Shown one piece after another: positions 48,225 to 57,432 of a stretch of DNA of 64,000 nucleotides. Position numbers and translations under genes: made by a program. The DNA comes from Candidatus Saccharimonadota bacterium (GTDB lineage: Bacteria; Patescibacteriota; Saccharimonadia; Saccharimonadales; Saccharimonadaceae): contig QJZZ01000002.1 in NCBI GenBank assembly GCA_003246575.1, forward strand, positions 1 to 64,000, read 5' to 3'. Every line of letters starts with the position of its first letter. Position 1 is the first letter of the stretch. The notes under the pieces were generated by a model. It did not search any database. It worked only from the letters and a program-made list of their open reading frames with translations, and had not been told where the DNA came from.

Positions 48225-49669
48225 TGACAGATTTTCACGACAAATATGATATGACGATTGGTATCGAATGCCACGTTCAACTCGCGACCAAAACGAAGCT
48301 ATTCAGCCCTGCGGACAACGATGCACGCGACGCTGTGCCAAACACCAAGACACACCCAATCGACTTTGGACTTCCTGGTATGTTGCCAGTATTGAATCGT
48401 GAAGCGGTGACACTTGCGGTCAAGGCGGCCAAGGCACTGAACGCTGACGTCGCGGAAGTGAGTCGTTTTGACCGAAAACACTACTTTTACCCAGACTTAC
48501 CGAATGGCTACCAGATCACTCAGATGTATCACCCAACAATTCTCGAGGGTTGGATCGATGCACCACTCGAAGATGGTTCATCGGTACGCGTTCGTATCAA
48601 TCATGCGCATATCGAGTCAGACGCTGGCAAATTGACGCACTTCGGCGGCTATTCACTGGTTGACCTCAACCGTGCCGGTACGCCGCTCATCGAAATTGTT
48701 TCAGAAGCTGACATCCATTCTCCCGCTGAAGCTCGCGCCTACGCAACAGAGCTCTACCGTCTCATGACCTACGCAGGCGTGACGCACGGAGATCTTTATC
48801 ACGGCAATATGCGTTTCGACGTCAACTTGTCTGTAGCACCAAAGGGTTCATCGACGCTCGGCACGCGTACCGAAACCAAGAACCTCAACAGCTTCCGTTC
48901 AGTTGAACGTGCCGCTGAATATGAATTTTACCGCCAGTGCGAACTCCTCGAGCAGGGCGAACGCATCGTGCAGGAAACCCGTGGCTGGAGCGACGATACT
49001 GGCAAAACGACCAGCCAGCGTTCCAAAGAAGATGCACAGGACTACCGCTATATGCCGGATGCTGATATTCCACCTGTCATCCTTGAGCACGCGTTTATTG
49101 AAAAAGTTCAGGCAACTGTGCCGAAACTTCCTTCTGAATATCGCCAAGAATGGAGCGAGTTGGCTGTCGACAAATCTGTCATCAATAGTATTTTGGCCGA
49201 TCAGCAATACGCCAAGCTCGTCTCGGCTGTACTGGCTGACGGCGGATTGACGGCGGCAAAACGTGTCGCCAACTGGATCGCGAGTAGCTTGACGATCGAT
49301 GAGGCGGGTAGCGAAACGATGAACGCTGACGTCGCCGATCTCCTTGCTCTATGTGCGATGGTTGATGCCAACGAGGTGTCATCAAACGCTGCAACCGAGC
49401 TCTTCAATGACTTGATGGCGGGTGCTTGCGATCCTCGCGTCTTGGCCGAACAAAAAGGACTTCTGCAGAATAGTGACGAGGATGCTATTGGGGCTATCGT
49501 CGATGCGGTACTCGCGAATCCTGCCAGCCAAAAGGCGGTTGAGGATATTAAATCGGGCAACGACAAAGCAATTGGCTTCCTCGTTGGACAGGTAATGAAA
49601 GATTCGAAAGGCCAGGCGAATCCCGCGATGGCCCAGAAATTGATTCGAGATAAAATAGCCAGATCGTAA
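48224..49669 (+). CDS. gatB: Asp/Glu-tRNA amidotransferase subunit B
   Basis: 481 residues, normal for GatB. Starts with GIECHVQLATKTKLFSP (family: GLE.H.QL.T..K.F), has FYPDLPNGYQITQ, the kinase-site region LVDLNRAGTPLIEIVSE (~146-162), a helical middle, and a C-terminal YqeY-like tail domain (QKAVEDIKSGNDKAIGFLVGQVMKDSKGQANP). It activates the misacylated tRNA with ATP and receives ammonia from GatA. Last gene of the gatC-gatA-HEPN-gatB operon; galU starts 35 nt later with its own ribosome-binding site. Confidence 0.96.
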   Translation: MTDFHDKYDMTIGIECHVQLATKTKLFSPADNDARDAVPNTKTHPIDFGLPGMLPVLNREAVTLAVKAAKALNADVAEVSRFDRKHYFYPDLPNGYQITQMYHPTILEGWIDAPLEDGSSVRVRINHAHIESDAGKLTHFGGYSLVDLNRAGTPLIEIVSEADIHSPAEARAYATELYRLMTYAGVTHGDLYHGNMRFDVNLSVAPKGSSTLGTRTETKNLNSFRSVERAAEYEFYRQCELLEQGERIVQETRGWSDDTGKTTSQRSKEDAQDYRYMPDADIPPVILEHAFIEKVQATVPKLPSEYRQEWSELAVDKSVINSILADQQYAKLVSAVLADGGLTAAKRVANWIASSLTIDEAGSETMNADVADLLALCAMVDANEVSSNAATELFNDLMAGACDPRVLAEQKGLLQNSDEDAIGAIVDAVLANPASQKAVEDIKSGNDKAIGFLVGQVMKDSKGQANPAMAQKLIRDKIARS

Positions 49670-49704
49670 TATCCGTCAAGAAACAAGAAAGAGGGTAGAA
49701 GGAC

Positions 49705-50589
49705 ATGAAACAGCCAACAAAAGCAATCATTCCCGCAGCTGGGTTCGGAACACGATTCTTGCCACAAACCAAGGCGATGCCGAAAGAGATGTTGCCGCTT
49801 ATTGATAAGCCAATTATTCAATATGTGGTAGAGGAACTTGTCGAGGCGGGTATCAAAGATATCATCATCGTAGGCAGTAGCAATAAGCGTGCGATTGAAG
49901 ACCACTTCGACATGCCGAGCGCTGACCTTCTCGAGAACTTGCGCAGCGGTGGTGAAAAGAAACGACCATTTATCGATATGGTCGAGCATATTTCATCGAT
50001 GGCAAACTTTATTTACGTACGTCAAAAGGGGCCATACGGTAATGCCACGCCACTATTGAGCGCAGCACATTTGATTGGCGATGAGCCATTTATCTATACC
50101 TTTGCGGATGACTTTTTCACGCCAGAGGCAAATGCAACGAAGCAAATGATCGAGGTATACAACCGGCACGAAGGTGGGGTATTCGCATGTACTCGCGCAA
50201 AGGGCGACGAAGATTACGAACGATATGGTTTTGCTGCTGGTGAGTCCATCGCGGATAACTTGATTCACATGAATAATATCGTTGAGAAGCCGGGTAAGAA
50301 CAACGCACCGTCAGAGCTCGCGAGCGTCTCTTCGTATCTCTTGCCTGCCGAAGTTCTGCGATACATCGAACGAGGACTATCAACGTATGAGGGTGGCGAA
50401 TTTACCTTCCAGCCATTTGTTCAACAAATGATAGATGACGGTCACAAGTTCTTCGCTAAAGAAATAGACGATGCGACATTTTATGACACAGGTAATCCCC
50501 TTGAGTATCTCAAGACGGTGTTTGATTTTGCACTCCGCGACGAAAAGCTCGGCGATGAGTTTGCCAACTACCTGCGAAGTAAGCTATAG
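49705..50589 (+). CDS. galU: UTP-glucose-1-phosphate uridylyltransferase
   Basis: 294 residues. N-terminal nucleotide-binding motif AAGFGTRFLPQTKAMPKEML (~11-30), IIQYVVEE, then FADDFFTPEANA (metal Asp, ~133-144), VEKP (~191) and EFTFQ. It makes UDP-glucose for glycan or glycolipid synthesis on the cell surface. AGAGGGTAGAAGG lies just before the ATG. It may be read from the gat promoter as well. Confidence 0.94.
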   Translation: MKQPTKAIIPAAGFGTRFLPQTKAMPKEMLPLIDKPIIQYVVEELVEAGIKDIIIVGSSNKRAIEDHFDMPSADLLENLRSGGEKKRPFIDMVEHISSMANFIYVRQKGPYGNATPLLSAAHLIGDEPFIYTFADDFFTPEANATKQMIEVYNRHEGGVFACTRAKGDEDYERYGFAAGESIADNLIHMNNIVEKPGKNNAPSELASVSSYLLPAEVLRYIERGLSTYEGGEFTFQPFVQQMIDDGHKFFAKEIDDATFYDTGNPLEYLKTVFDFALRDEKLGDEFANYLRSKL

Positions 50590-50595
50590 TAGAAT
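50590..50595 (+). promoter_or_regulatory. -10 element upstream of the small membrane protein pair
   Basis: TAGAAT right after the galU stop; it would give a ~40-nt leader carrying AAGGAAGG before the ATG at 50640. Confidence 0.4.
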
Positions 50596-50639
50596 AGCAG
50601 TGGTACGCCACTCGTTTAACAATAAAGGAAGGATGACGG

Positions 50640-50879
50640 ATGGATTGGGCACAAGTACTAGTCATTATCCTGTCGGTATTTTTGGCAATCTTCCTCGTGC
50701 TCGCGATCATTCTGATTGCGATGCTGATCAAGGTGACACGCCAGATTAGGTCGGTGACTTCATCGGCTGAGCGTGCAGCCCAAAAAGCTGAAAGTGTTGT
50801 CGCAAACATTTCTGCGGCCACATCAACTGCAGTAATCGGTAAAGCCGTATCTGCATTCATGAAAAACTTTAAGAAATAG
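50640..50879 (+). CDS. Small membrane protein with cytoplasmic helix
   Basis: 79 residues. One long hydrophobic segment at ~5-32 (VLVIILSVFLAIFLVLAIILIAMLI), then a heptad-like helix (SVTSSAERAAQKAESVVANI) and a basic end. AAGGAAGG lies upstream of the ATG. The following YtxH-like gene begins 9 nt later; small pairs of this kind (a single-pass protein plus YtxH) occur in envelope-stress contexts, but this member is unrecognised. Confidence 0.7.
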   Translation: MDWAQVLVIILSVFLAIFLVLAIILIAMLIKVTRQIRSVTSSAERAAQKAESVVANISAATSTAVIGKAVSAFMKNFKK

Positions 50880-50888
50880 GAGACGAAT

Positions 50889-51170
50889 ATGTCAAAAGGT
50901 AAATTTGCTCTCGGTGCACTTATCGGCGCAGCAGCTGGTGTTGTTGCAGGTATCTTGACTGCACCAAAGTCAGGCAAGGAAACACGCGCTGACATCAAGA
51001 AAAAAGCCGGTGAGCTCAAGACTGAAGCTGCCGAAAAGGTAGACGAAGCACGCAAGCAAGCTGATAAGGTCGTTAAAGACGCACGCAACACCGCAGACGA
51101 CTACAGGGGCCGTGCACAACGTGCATTTGATAGCGCAAAGAAAGAATTCAAGGAAGAGTCTAAGAAATAG
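50889..51170 (+). CDS. YtxH-domain protein
   Basis: 93 residues. FALGALIGAAAGVVAGILTAPKSG (~6-29) is the YtxH signature (Gly/Ala-rich hydrophobic segment ending APKSG), followed by ETRADIKKKA and a long Lys/Ala/Glu/Asp helix. Members are small membrane-associated proteins linked to general stress in Firmicutes; the molecular role is unknown. AGGAG precedes the ATG. A strong terminator ends the unit. Confidence 0.85.
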   Translation: MSKGKFALGALIGAAAGVVAGILTAPKSGKETRADIKKKAGELKTEAAEKVDEARKQADKVVKDARNTADDYRGRAQRAFDSAKKEFKEESKK

Positions 51171-51188
51171 TTTCTGACTTTTTCGTCG

Positions 51189-51216
51189 AATACGCACCGG
51201 GTTTCCGGTGCGTATT
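51189..51216 (+). terminator. Intrinsic terminator after YtxH-like gene
   Basis: AATACGCACCGG (51189-51200) and CCGGTGCGTATT (51205-51216) pair perfectly around GTTT, followed by TT. Confidence 0.9.
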
Positions 51217-51227
51217 TTCATAAGTGG

Positions 51228-51233
51228 TATACT
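51228..51233 (+). promoter_or_regulatory. -10 element of the 51.2 kb gene (leaderless)
   Basis: TATACT, exactly 7 nt before the ATG at 51241 and 11 nt after the terminator stem. Confidence 0.5.
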
Positions 51234-51240
51234 AGAAGCT

Positions 51241-51528
51241 ATGAAACCTATCGCAAAAAAAATAGCTCGAAAATTCGCTTCTGACCAAGAGCGTGGTGCT
51301 CGAAAAAGTATCATGGAAGAATTATTTCAAGATCTTAACCGTAGTCGATTCCAGGTTTATAAGATGAACTTTTTTCGCGGAGTGTTCTTTGGTCTAGGAA
51401 GCGTTCTCGGCGGTACGGTGGTGATTGCTGTCTTGATTTGGCTGATGACATTCATGGCTCACTACGTACCTGCGCTCAGTGATTTTTTTGAGGCGATCGG
51501 TCGCCTACTGGAATCTGCCAAGAAATAA
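51241..51528 (+). CDS. Small membrane protein, DUF5665-like
   Basis: 95 residues from the ATG at 51241; the leaderless -10 rules out the GTG/ATG starts further upstream, which would lie in the terminator. A basic N-terminal part (PIAKKIARKFASDQ, ARKSIMEELFQDLNRS) is followed by FFRGVFFGLGSVLGGTVVIAVLIWLM (~45-70), resembling the one-helix DUF5665 proteins (F..G...GLG..LG.T.V.A.L.W.L). No function is known for that family. It has its own promoter and sits before dnaE. Confidence 0.65.
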   Translation: MKPIAKKIARKFASDQERGARKSIMEELFQDLNRSRFQVYKMNFFRGVFFGLGSVLGGTVVIAVLIWLMTFMAHYVPALSDFFEAIGRLLESAKK

Positions 51529-51560
51529 TTTTTACTACGCCATATATACCCCGACTTGGG

Positions 51561-51566
51561 TATAAT
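51561..51566 (+). promoter_or_regulatory. -10 element of dnaE (leaderless)
   Basis: Consensus TATAAT, exactly 7 nt before the ATG at 51574. No good -35. Confidence 0.6.
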
Positions 51567-51573
51567 TGTAGTA

Positions 51574-54500
51574 ATGGGGCAGAGTGTTACAGATTCAACC
51601 GATGCAACGGCATTTGAGCCGTCTGATTTCGTACACCTGCACAATCACACGCACCACAGTTTGCTTGATGGTTTGACCAAGATTCCTGATCTCGTCGCCC
51701 TCTCAAAAGAAATGGGCATGACGGCCGCTGCAGTGACAGACCATGGCACGATGAGTGGCATTCTCGAATTTTACAAAGAAGCGACGGCAAATGATTTCAA
51801 GCCAATTCTCGGTATTGAAGCATATATTGCGGCACGCTCGCGCCTTGATCGTGATCCGGCGAAGGATAAGGTGCGGTACCACCTGACTATTCTTGCTATG
51901 AACAACAAGGGCTATCAGAACCTGATGCGCCTGACGAGTATTGCTGAGCTTGAGGGTAAATACTATAAGCCACGTATGGACCGAGAAATACTCGAGAAGT
52001 ATAACGAAGGGCTTATTATCTTGAGCGGATGTGCGAGTGGTGAGCTTTCGACGGCGCTCCAGAATGATGATTACGATGGGGCCAAAGAGATTGCGCTGTG
52101 GTTTAAGGGAGTTTTTGGTGACCGTTACTACCTCGAACTCCAAGACCACGGACACCCCGAAGCGCCTGCGCGTTGGGATGTTCAGGCGAAGGTAAACGAT
52201 TATCTCATGCAGCTTTCGAAGGATCTGGATATTCCTCTCGTCGTCACCTGTGACGGGCACTATCTGAAACACGAGCACCTTGAGGCTCACGAGATTCTTC
52301 TCTGCGTCGGCACGGGGTCATATCTAAGCGACGACAAGCGTATGAGCTTACGCGACTTTGAGTTACACTTGACCGATCCGCGTGACATTATCAAACGCTG
52401 GAGCAAAACCTGCCCAGAAGCAATCCTTAATACGCGTAAGATTGCCGATCGCTGTGACGTTACGATTGAGCTCGGCAAAATTTTGATTCCGAAATTCCCG
52501 GTACCGGAAGGTGAAACCGACAAGTCATATCTCGACAAGCTTGTTTATCGTGGTCTAGCCGTACGCTATGCGGGCAAGCAGCCAAGTGATGTCGCAGATC
52601 TCGTACCCGAAGATATTCGTCCGATGCTCAGTGAAGAGGTAGTGAGTCGGCTCGATATGGAGTTTGAAGTGCTCGACCGCATGGGGTATAACGGGTACTT
52701 CTTGATCGTCCAGGATTTCATCAACTGGGGCAAGTCGCAGGGAATCATTTTTGGGCCAGGTCGTGGTAGTGCCGCCGGAAGTGTGATTGCGTATGCGCTC
52801 AATATCACCGAGCTCGATCCGCTCAAGTATGATTTGCTTTTTGAACGATTCCTGAACCCGGACCGCATCAGCATGCCCGACATCGATATCGACATCCAAG
52901 ATACACGTCGTGACGAAGTGATTCAGTATTGTGCACGCAAGTACGGGCAAGAGCACGTCGCCAATATCGTGACCTTCGGCAAGATGGCTGCGCGAGCGGC
53001 GGTGCGTGACGTAGCGCGCGTGCTTCAAGTGCCGTACGCGGAGGCTGATCGCTTGGCGAAGCTGATTCCGCCTCCCGTGCAGGGGCGCCATATTCCGCTG
53101 AAGAAGTCTGTCGTCGAAGATCCCGATCTAAAGGCTGAATACGAAAGCAATCCAACTGCCAAGGAGGTATTTGATTTTGCGATGACCCTCGAGGGGACGA
53201 ACCGTTCTCATGGTATTCACGCCGCCGGTGTTGTGATCGCGCCAGACGATATTGTCAACTTCGTGCCGGTTGAAATGGCGCAAAAAGGCGTGGTGGCGAC
53301 GCAATATCCAATGGGGCCAGTCGAAGAACTCGGGCTGCTCAAGATGGACTTTTTGGGGCTTTCTAACCTCACGATCATCAACAACGCTTTGCGTATCATC
53401 AGGAAGGTGTACGGGGTTGAGATCGACTTGTCGGCAATTACTCTCGATGACACGCCAACATTCGAGCTACTCCAGCGCGGCGATACGACTGGTGTATTTC
53501 AGCTTGAATCTGCGGGTATGAAACGCTACCTGCGAGCGCTTAAGCCGACCGTGTTTGACGACATCATCGCTATGGTCGCCTTGTATCGACCAGGGCCAAT
53601 GCAGTTCATCGATAGCTTCATCAAGCGAAAACATGGCGAAGAAGAGATTACGTACCTGCACCCAGGCCTTGAAGGCTCGCTATCGAGTACCTATGGGATC
53701 ATGATCTACCAAGAGCAGTTCATGCAGATCTCCAAAGACTGGAGCGGGTTCACGGGTGGCCAGGCCGACACGCTGCGTAAGGCGGTTGGTAAGAAGAAGA
53801 TTGATTTGATGAAAAAGGTGAAGCCCGAATTCATCGAAGGCGCCATGAGTGTCAGTGGCGCACCGAGGGAGGTCGCAGAGTTGTTCTGGGATCAGCTAGA
53901 GGAATTCGCAAACTATAGCTTCAACAAGTCTCACGCTGCGTGTTATGGATTGATCTCGTATTGGACTGCCTATCTCAAGGCGCATTATCCTGATGCGTTC
54001 ATGGCAGCGTTGATGACGAGCGACCAGGACGATACTGATCGTCTCGCAATTGAGATGACGGAGTGCCGCCACATGGGTATCGACGTGCTCAACCCAGACG
54101 TTAACGAATCATTCGTTGAATTTGCTGTTGTGCCCGACAAGAAGCAAATTCGTTTCGGCATGGCAGCAGTCAAGGGCGTTGGTGTCGGTGCTGTTGAGGA
54201 AATTTTGCGTGCACGCAGTGAAGAAAAATTCGAATCGATTGAGGATTTTGCCTCACGTGTTTCGAGCTCGAAGGTAAATAAGAAATCATGGGAGTCACTG
54301 GTGAAGGCGGGTGCCTTCGATCAATTTGGTGATCGTTCGGATCTGCTATTTAATCTCGAAGATATCTTGGCATTTGCCTCAAAACTCCAAAAGGAGCGAC
54401 TGTCTGGGCAGGCGGACTTGTTCGGTGGACTCGACGATGATTCGGCTGTGCGCAGTCACCTCGAACTACGCACGTCACCGACGAAATATACCGACAAAGA

Positions 54501-55278
54501 GAAACTGACCTGGGAGCGTGAGCTGATGGGGCTGTATATTTCGGCCCATCCACTCGATAACTACTCATCATTCTTCGAAGAGCAGGCGATTGGCCTCCAT
54601 CATCTTTCACCGTCTATCGATGGCCAGTCAGTGACGATCGGCGGTCTCGTTACAAGCGTACGAAGTATCGTGACCAAGAGTGGCAAGAAGATGGCATTTG
54701 TGGGGCTCGAGGACAAGACGGGTGAAAGTGAGGTGATCGTCTTCCCGGGATTGTATGAACAAATGGGCGCCGTGCTCGAACAAGACGCTATCATCAAGGC
54801 GACAGGTCGCGTGAGCGCACGAGATCGCGACGGTAACCTTGGCGATGAAGCCAAGCTTATCGCCGATGAAATAAGTCTGGTTTCGGACAAAGAACTTCGT
54901 GACTATGAGTCAACTGGCCGAAAGATGGGTGCGCCGACAAGTCGTGCGCCGTATCGAAAGCGCGTTTCAAAAGATGCCTCGGCAAGTAAGGTAGCGCCAG
55001 CAGCAACGACTTACAGGGCGACTAATACAACTCCCCCTGCTTTCATAGAGCGCGAGTTGCCAAAGACGCTCTATCTCAGGGTTGAGGATGCAGCGAACAC
55101 CGATGCACTCCTTGCGCTCAAATCGGCATGTGGCGAGTTTCCTGGTGAATCATCTGTCGTATTGGTACTTGGTCCAGAGAAGAAAGCCCTCCGCATGCCG
55201 TTTAAGGTCAATACTATGCCAGAGCTAACCAAAAAACTCGCAGATACCATCGGTGCCGATGCGGTTATTTTGAAATAG
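51574..55278 (+). CDS. dnaE: DNA polymerase III subunit alpha (DnaE)
   Basis: 1,234 residues from the ATG at 51574; an in-frame TTG at 51556 would start inside the promoter. N-terminal PHP domain (VHLHNHTHHSLLDG at ~16-29), polymerase core with GPGRGSAAGS (~393-402) and PDIDIDIQDTRRDEV (~435-449; catalytic Asp residues), LMKKVKPEF, a helix-hairpin-helix region (MAAVKGVGVGAVEEIL), and an OB fold (VTIGGLVTSVRSIVTKSGKKM). The ~150 residues after the OB fold form a variable C-terminal region ending in ADAVILK. It is the replicative polymerase. The 3' end overlaps the convergent SpoU methyltransferase gene by 14 nt. Confidence 0.96.
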   Translation: MGQSVTDSTDATAFEPSDFVHLHNHTHHSLLDGLTKIPDLVALSKEMGMTAAAVTDHGTMSGILEFYKEATANDFKPILGIEAYIAARSRLDRDPAKDKVRYHLTILAMNNKGYQNLMRLTSIAELEGKYYKPRMDREILEKYNEGLIILSGCASGELSTALQNDDYDGAKEIALWFKGVFGDRYYLELQDHGHPEAPARWDVQAKVNDYLMQLSKDLDIPLVVTCDGHYLKHEHLEAHEILLCVGTGSYLSDDKRMSLRDFELHLTDPRDIIKRWSKTCPEAILNTRKIADRCDVTIELGKILIPKFPVPEGETDKSYLDKLVYRGLAVRYAGKQPSDVADLVPEDIRPMLSEEVVSRLDMEFEVLDRMGYNGYFLIVQDFINWGKSQGIIFGPGRGSAAGSVIAYALNITELDPLKYDLLFERFLNPDRISMPDIDIDIQDTRRDEVIQYCARKYGQEHVANIVTFGKMAARAAVRDVARVLQVPYAEADRLAKLIPPPVQGRHIPLKKSVVEDPDLKAEYESNPTAKEVFDFAMTLEGTNRSHGIHAAGVVIAPDDIVNFVPVEMAQKGVVATQYPMGPVEELGLLKMDFLGLSNLTIINNALRIIRKVYGVEIDLSAITLDDTPTFELLQRGDTTGVFQLESAGMKRYLRALKPTVFDDIIAMVALYRPGPMQFIDSFIKRKHGEEEITYLHPGLEGSLSSTYGIMIYQEQFMQISKDWSGFTGGQADTLRKAVGKKKIDLMKKVKPEFIEGAMSVSGAPREVAELFWDQLEEFANYSFNKSHAACYGLISYWTAYLKAHYPDAFMAALMTSDQDDTDRLAIEMTECRHMGIDVLNPDVNESFVEFAVVPDKKQIRFGMAAVKGVGVGAVEEILRARSEEKFESIEDFASRVSSSKVNKKSWESLVKAGAFDQFGDRSDLLFNLEDILAFASKLQKERLSGQADLFGGLDDDSAVRSHLELRTSPTKYTDKEKLTWERELMGLYISAHPLDNYSSFFEEQAIGLHHLSPSIDGQSVTIGGLVTSVRSIVTKSGKKMAFVGLEDKTGESEVIVFPGLYEQMGAVLEQDAIIKATGRVSARDRDGNLGDEAKLIADEISLVSDKELRDYESTGRKMGAPTSRAPYRKRVSKDASASKVAPAATTYRATNTTPPAFIERELPKTLYLRVEDAANTDALLALKSACGEFPGESSVVLVLGPEKKALRMPFKVNTMPELTKKLADTIGADAVILK

Positions 55279-55753
55279 TCAGTGCGTAGAGTGCGATACC
55301 AGTTGCGACTGATACGTTGAAGGACTCTTTGCGGCCGAACATCGGAATCTCTACGATAGAATCGCAGGATTCGAGAAGTTCTGCTTCGATGCCATGGACT
55401 TCTTCGCCGAGCAACAGTGCAAATTCTGCGGGTGGCGTAAACTCATCGAGGTGAACAGATGTCGCAGCTTGCTCGAGGGCAACGACCGGAAGCGTAGTTG
55501 CCGATAGCCATGAACGGACATCTTCGATATATTCAAACGGTACAAGAGCCTCGGCGTCGAGTGCCGTCTTGTGGATTTGGCTCGTAATTTTTGCAGCCTC
55601 GTGGGGTAGTCGGCGATCGCCGGGAAATGCTGGATAGGGGGTATAGCCGCTCAGGATAATTTTGTCGACGCCAAAGCCTTCGGCTGTCCGAAAAATAGCT
55701 CCTACATTATGCGTTGAGCGGATGTTGTGAGCGATCACGGTAATTTTCGGCAT
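55265..55753 (-). CDS. SpoU/TrmH-family RNA ribose methyltransferase
   Basis: 162 residues, only the SPOUT catalytic domain. Motif 1 NIRSTHNVGAIFRTAEGFG (~9-27; catalytic Arg/Asn), motif 2 LLLGEEVHGIE (~114-124) and motif 3 IPMFGRKESFNVSVATGIA (~136-154) are all intact. These enzymes 2'-O-methylate ribose in tRNA or rRNA; the target cannot be told without an RNA-binding domain. TATACT ends exactly 7 nt before the ATG. Its stop lies inside the end of dnaE. Confidence 0.88.
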   Translation of the reverse strand: MPKITVIAHNIRSTHNVGAIFRTAEGFGVDKIILSGYTPYPAFPGDRRLPHEAAKITSQIHKTALDAEALVPFEYIEDVRSWLSATTLPVVALEQAATSVHLDEFTPPAEFALLLGEEVHGIEAELLESCDSIVEIPMFGRKESFNVSVATGIALYALTISK

Positions 55754-55760
55754 TGACGCT

Positions 55761-55799
55761 AGTATACCACTGTTTTTTGCATAAGCAGTTTGCTATAGT
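55761..55799. promoter_or_regulatory. Divergent -10 elements, SpoU gene and secretion ATPase
   Basis: TATACT on the minus strand (55766-55761) ends 7 nt before the ATG at 55753; TATAGT on the plus strand (55794-55799) ends 7 nt before the GTG at 55807. Both messages would be leaderless. Confidence 0.55.
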
Positions 55800-55806
55800 G
55801 TGGGGA

Positions 55807-57432
55807 GTGGACGAAGACAAAGTTCAGCAGCAGCGTCGACAGCATGACGAAGAAACGACTCAACAACGAGCCGCTATTATTGGATTGCAGTATATTGATG
55901 CGCGAGAATTCGAAAAAACGATGCCACTTGCAAACGACGTACTGTCTATTAAGGAAATGTACGCCAATCACATGGTGCCACTGCGTGCTGGCGACAAAAG
56001 CTCCCCGACACAATTCGGCGTAACGACACAGACGCCACAAACAACGATCCGTAAGATGACGGATGAGTACAACACGGACGGCAACCAGGTCCATTTCTAT
56101 ATCATTAGCAACAGTGGATACAAGGCGCTCATGCGTCGGTACGATCCACCGAAGCAGGTTATTTATGATGATATCGAGATTGGTCATGAGGGTGATAGTG
56201 ATACAATCAACAAGGTCTCACAGACACTTGAGGGTGTTGGTACGGACAAAGTATTCGACTTTTTGATCACTCAAGCAGACAAGCTTGGCGCGAGTGACAT
56301 TCACATTGAAAATGAACGTCAAGATATACGCATACGTATGCGTGTCGATGGCGCACTTCACCCTGTCGCTCGTTTGAGTAAAGAAAAATACCGCGTACTC
56401 ATGGGTGAACTCTCGAGTCGCGCCAATGTCTCACTGGCGAGCGATGAGTCGCAGTCGGGGCACATGCAGCAGGACATCACGACTGACGAAGGCACACACC
56501 TTCTCAACATCCGTGTTGAAACCGTGCCGACTATGTATGGCCAGGATGCTGTACTCCGCCTCTTTAACTTCGACGAATCGTTATTGCAACTTGATTTGCT
56601 CGGTATATCTGAGCATCAGCGTCAAGAGATTGACTCGGTCATTTCGCATCCACGCGGTCTCGTGCTGATGGTCGGCCCAACCGGAAGCGGTAAGTCGACG
56701 ACGCTCTACAGTATGCTTAACGCGCTCAATACTCCCGACAAAAAGATTATCACACTCGAAGATCCTATCGAATATGGATTGAGCGGTATTTCACAGATTC
56801 CTATCAGCACCACTGACGGCAAGAGTTTTGCTGACAGCCTTCGTAGCGTGCTGCGTCTTGACCCGGATGTCGTCATGGTGGGTGAGATTCGCGATGAAGA
56901 TACGGCTCGTACGGCAATTCAGGCGTCGATTACAGGGCACTTGGTGCTATCGAGCTTTCACGCCAACAGTACGAGCGCTGCGTTTAGTCGCATGATTGAC
57001 CTGATTGGCCAGAACCCGATCTTTAGTTCTGCTGTTCGCCTCGTGATTGCGCAGCGACTTGTCCGTAAACTTTGGGACGAGAGCAAAGAAACGTATGATC
57101 CCGACGATGCAACCCGCACGTACGTCAAGAAAGCGCTATCGACGCTACCGAGTGACCATCCTGAGCTGCCCGATTTTGACACATTCAAGCTCTACAAGCC
57201 CGTTCCTACCGATGATGTGCCATTTGGATATAAAGGACGCATGGTGATTATGGAGCAATTAATCGTTTCCGAGGAAATCCAAAAATTCCTCAGGGGCGAT
57301 GTCAAAGATGTGAATACCGAGTCTATCGAACGTGTGGCGCAGCAGCAGGGCATGCTGACCCTTGAACAAGTTGGTGTCTTGGCGGCACTTCGTGGCGAAA
57401 CCACACTCGAAGAAGTCGCGCGGGTTATCTAG
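55807..57432 (+). CDS. GspE/PilB-type secretion or pilus-assembly ATPase
   Basis: 541 residues from a GTG start at 55807, chosen because the only -10 (TATAGT) ends 7 nt before it; an ATG at 55753 lies upstream of that promoter. N-terminal domain N2-like region (~130-215: ADKLGASDIHIENERQDIRIRMRVDG), Walker A GPTGSGKSTT (~296-305), Asp box LEDPIEYG, Walker B region DPDVVMVGEIRD (~356-367) and the His box GHLVLSSFHANS. The tetracysteine zinc site of classical PilB/GspE is absent: AQRLVRKLWDESKE and FGYKGR stand where the Cys pairs should be. It powers pilin polymerisation or type II-like export. No pilin genes are adjacent, so partners lie elsewhere. Confidence 0.9.
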   Translation: MDEDKVQQQRRQHDEETTQQRAAIIGLQYIDAREFEKTMPLANDVLSIKEMYANHMVPLRAGDKSSPTQFGVTTQTPQTTIRKMTDEYNTDGNQVHFYIISNSGYKALMRRYDPPKQVIYDDIEIGHEGDSDTINKVSQTLEGVGTDKVFDFLITQADKLGASDIHIENERQDIRIRMRVDGALHPVARLSKEKYRVLMGELSSRANVSLASDESQSGHMQQDITTDEGTHLLNIRVETVPTMYGQDAVLRLFNFDESLLQLDLLGISEHQRQEIDSVISHPRGLVLMVGPTGSGKSTTLYSMLNALNTPDKKIITLEDPIEYGLSGISQIPISTTDGKSFADSLRSVLRLDPDVVMVGEIRDEDTARTAIQASITGHLVLSSFHANSTSAAFSRMIDLIGQNPIFSSAVRLVIAQRLVRKLWDESKETYDPDDATRTYVKKALSTLPSDHPELPDFDTFKLYKPVPTDDVPFGYKGRMVIMEQLIVSEEIQKFLRGDVKDVNTESIERVAQQQGMLTLEQVGVLAALRGETTLEEVARVI

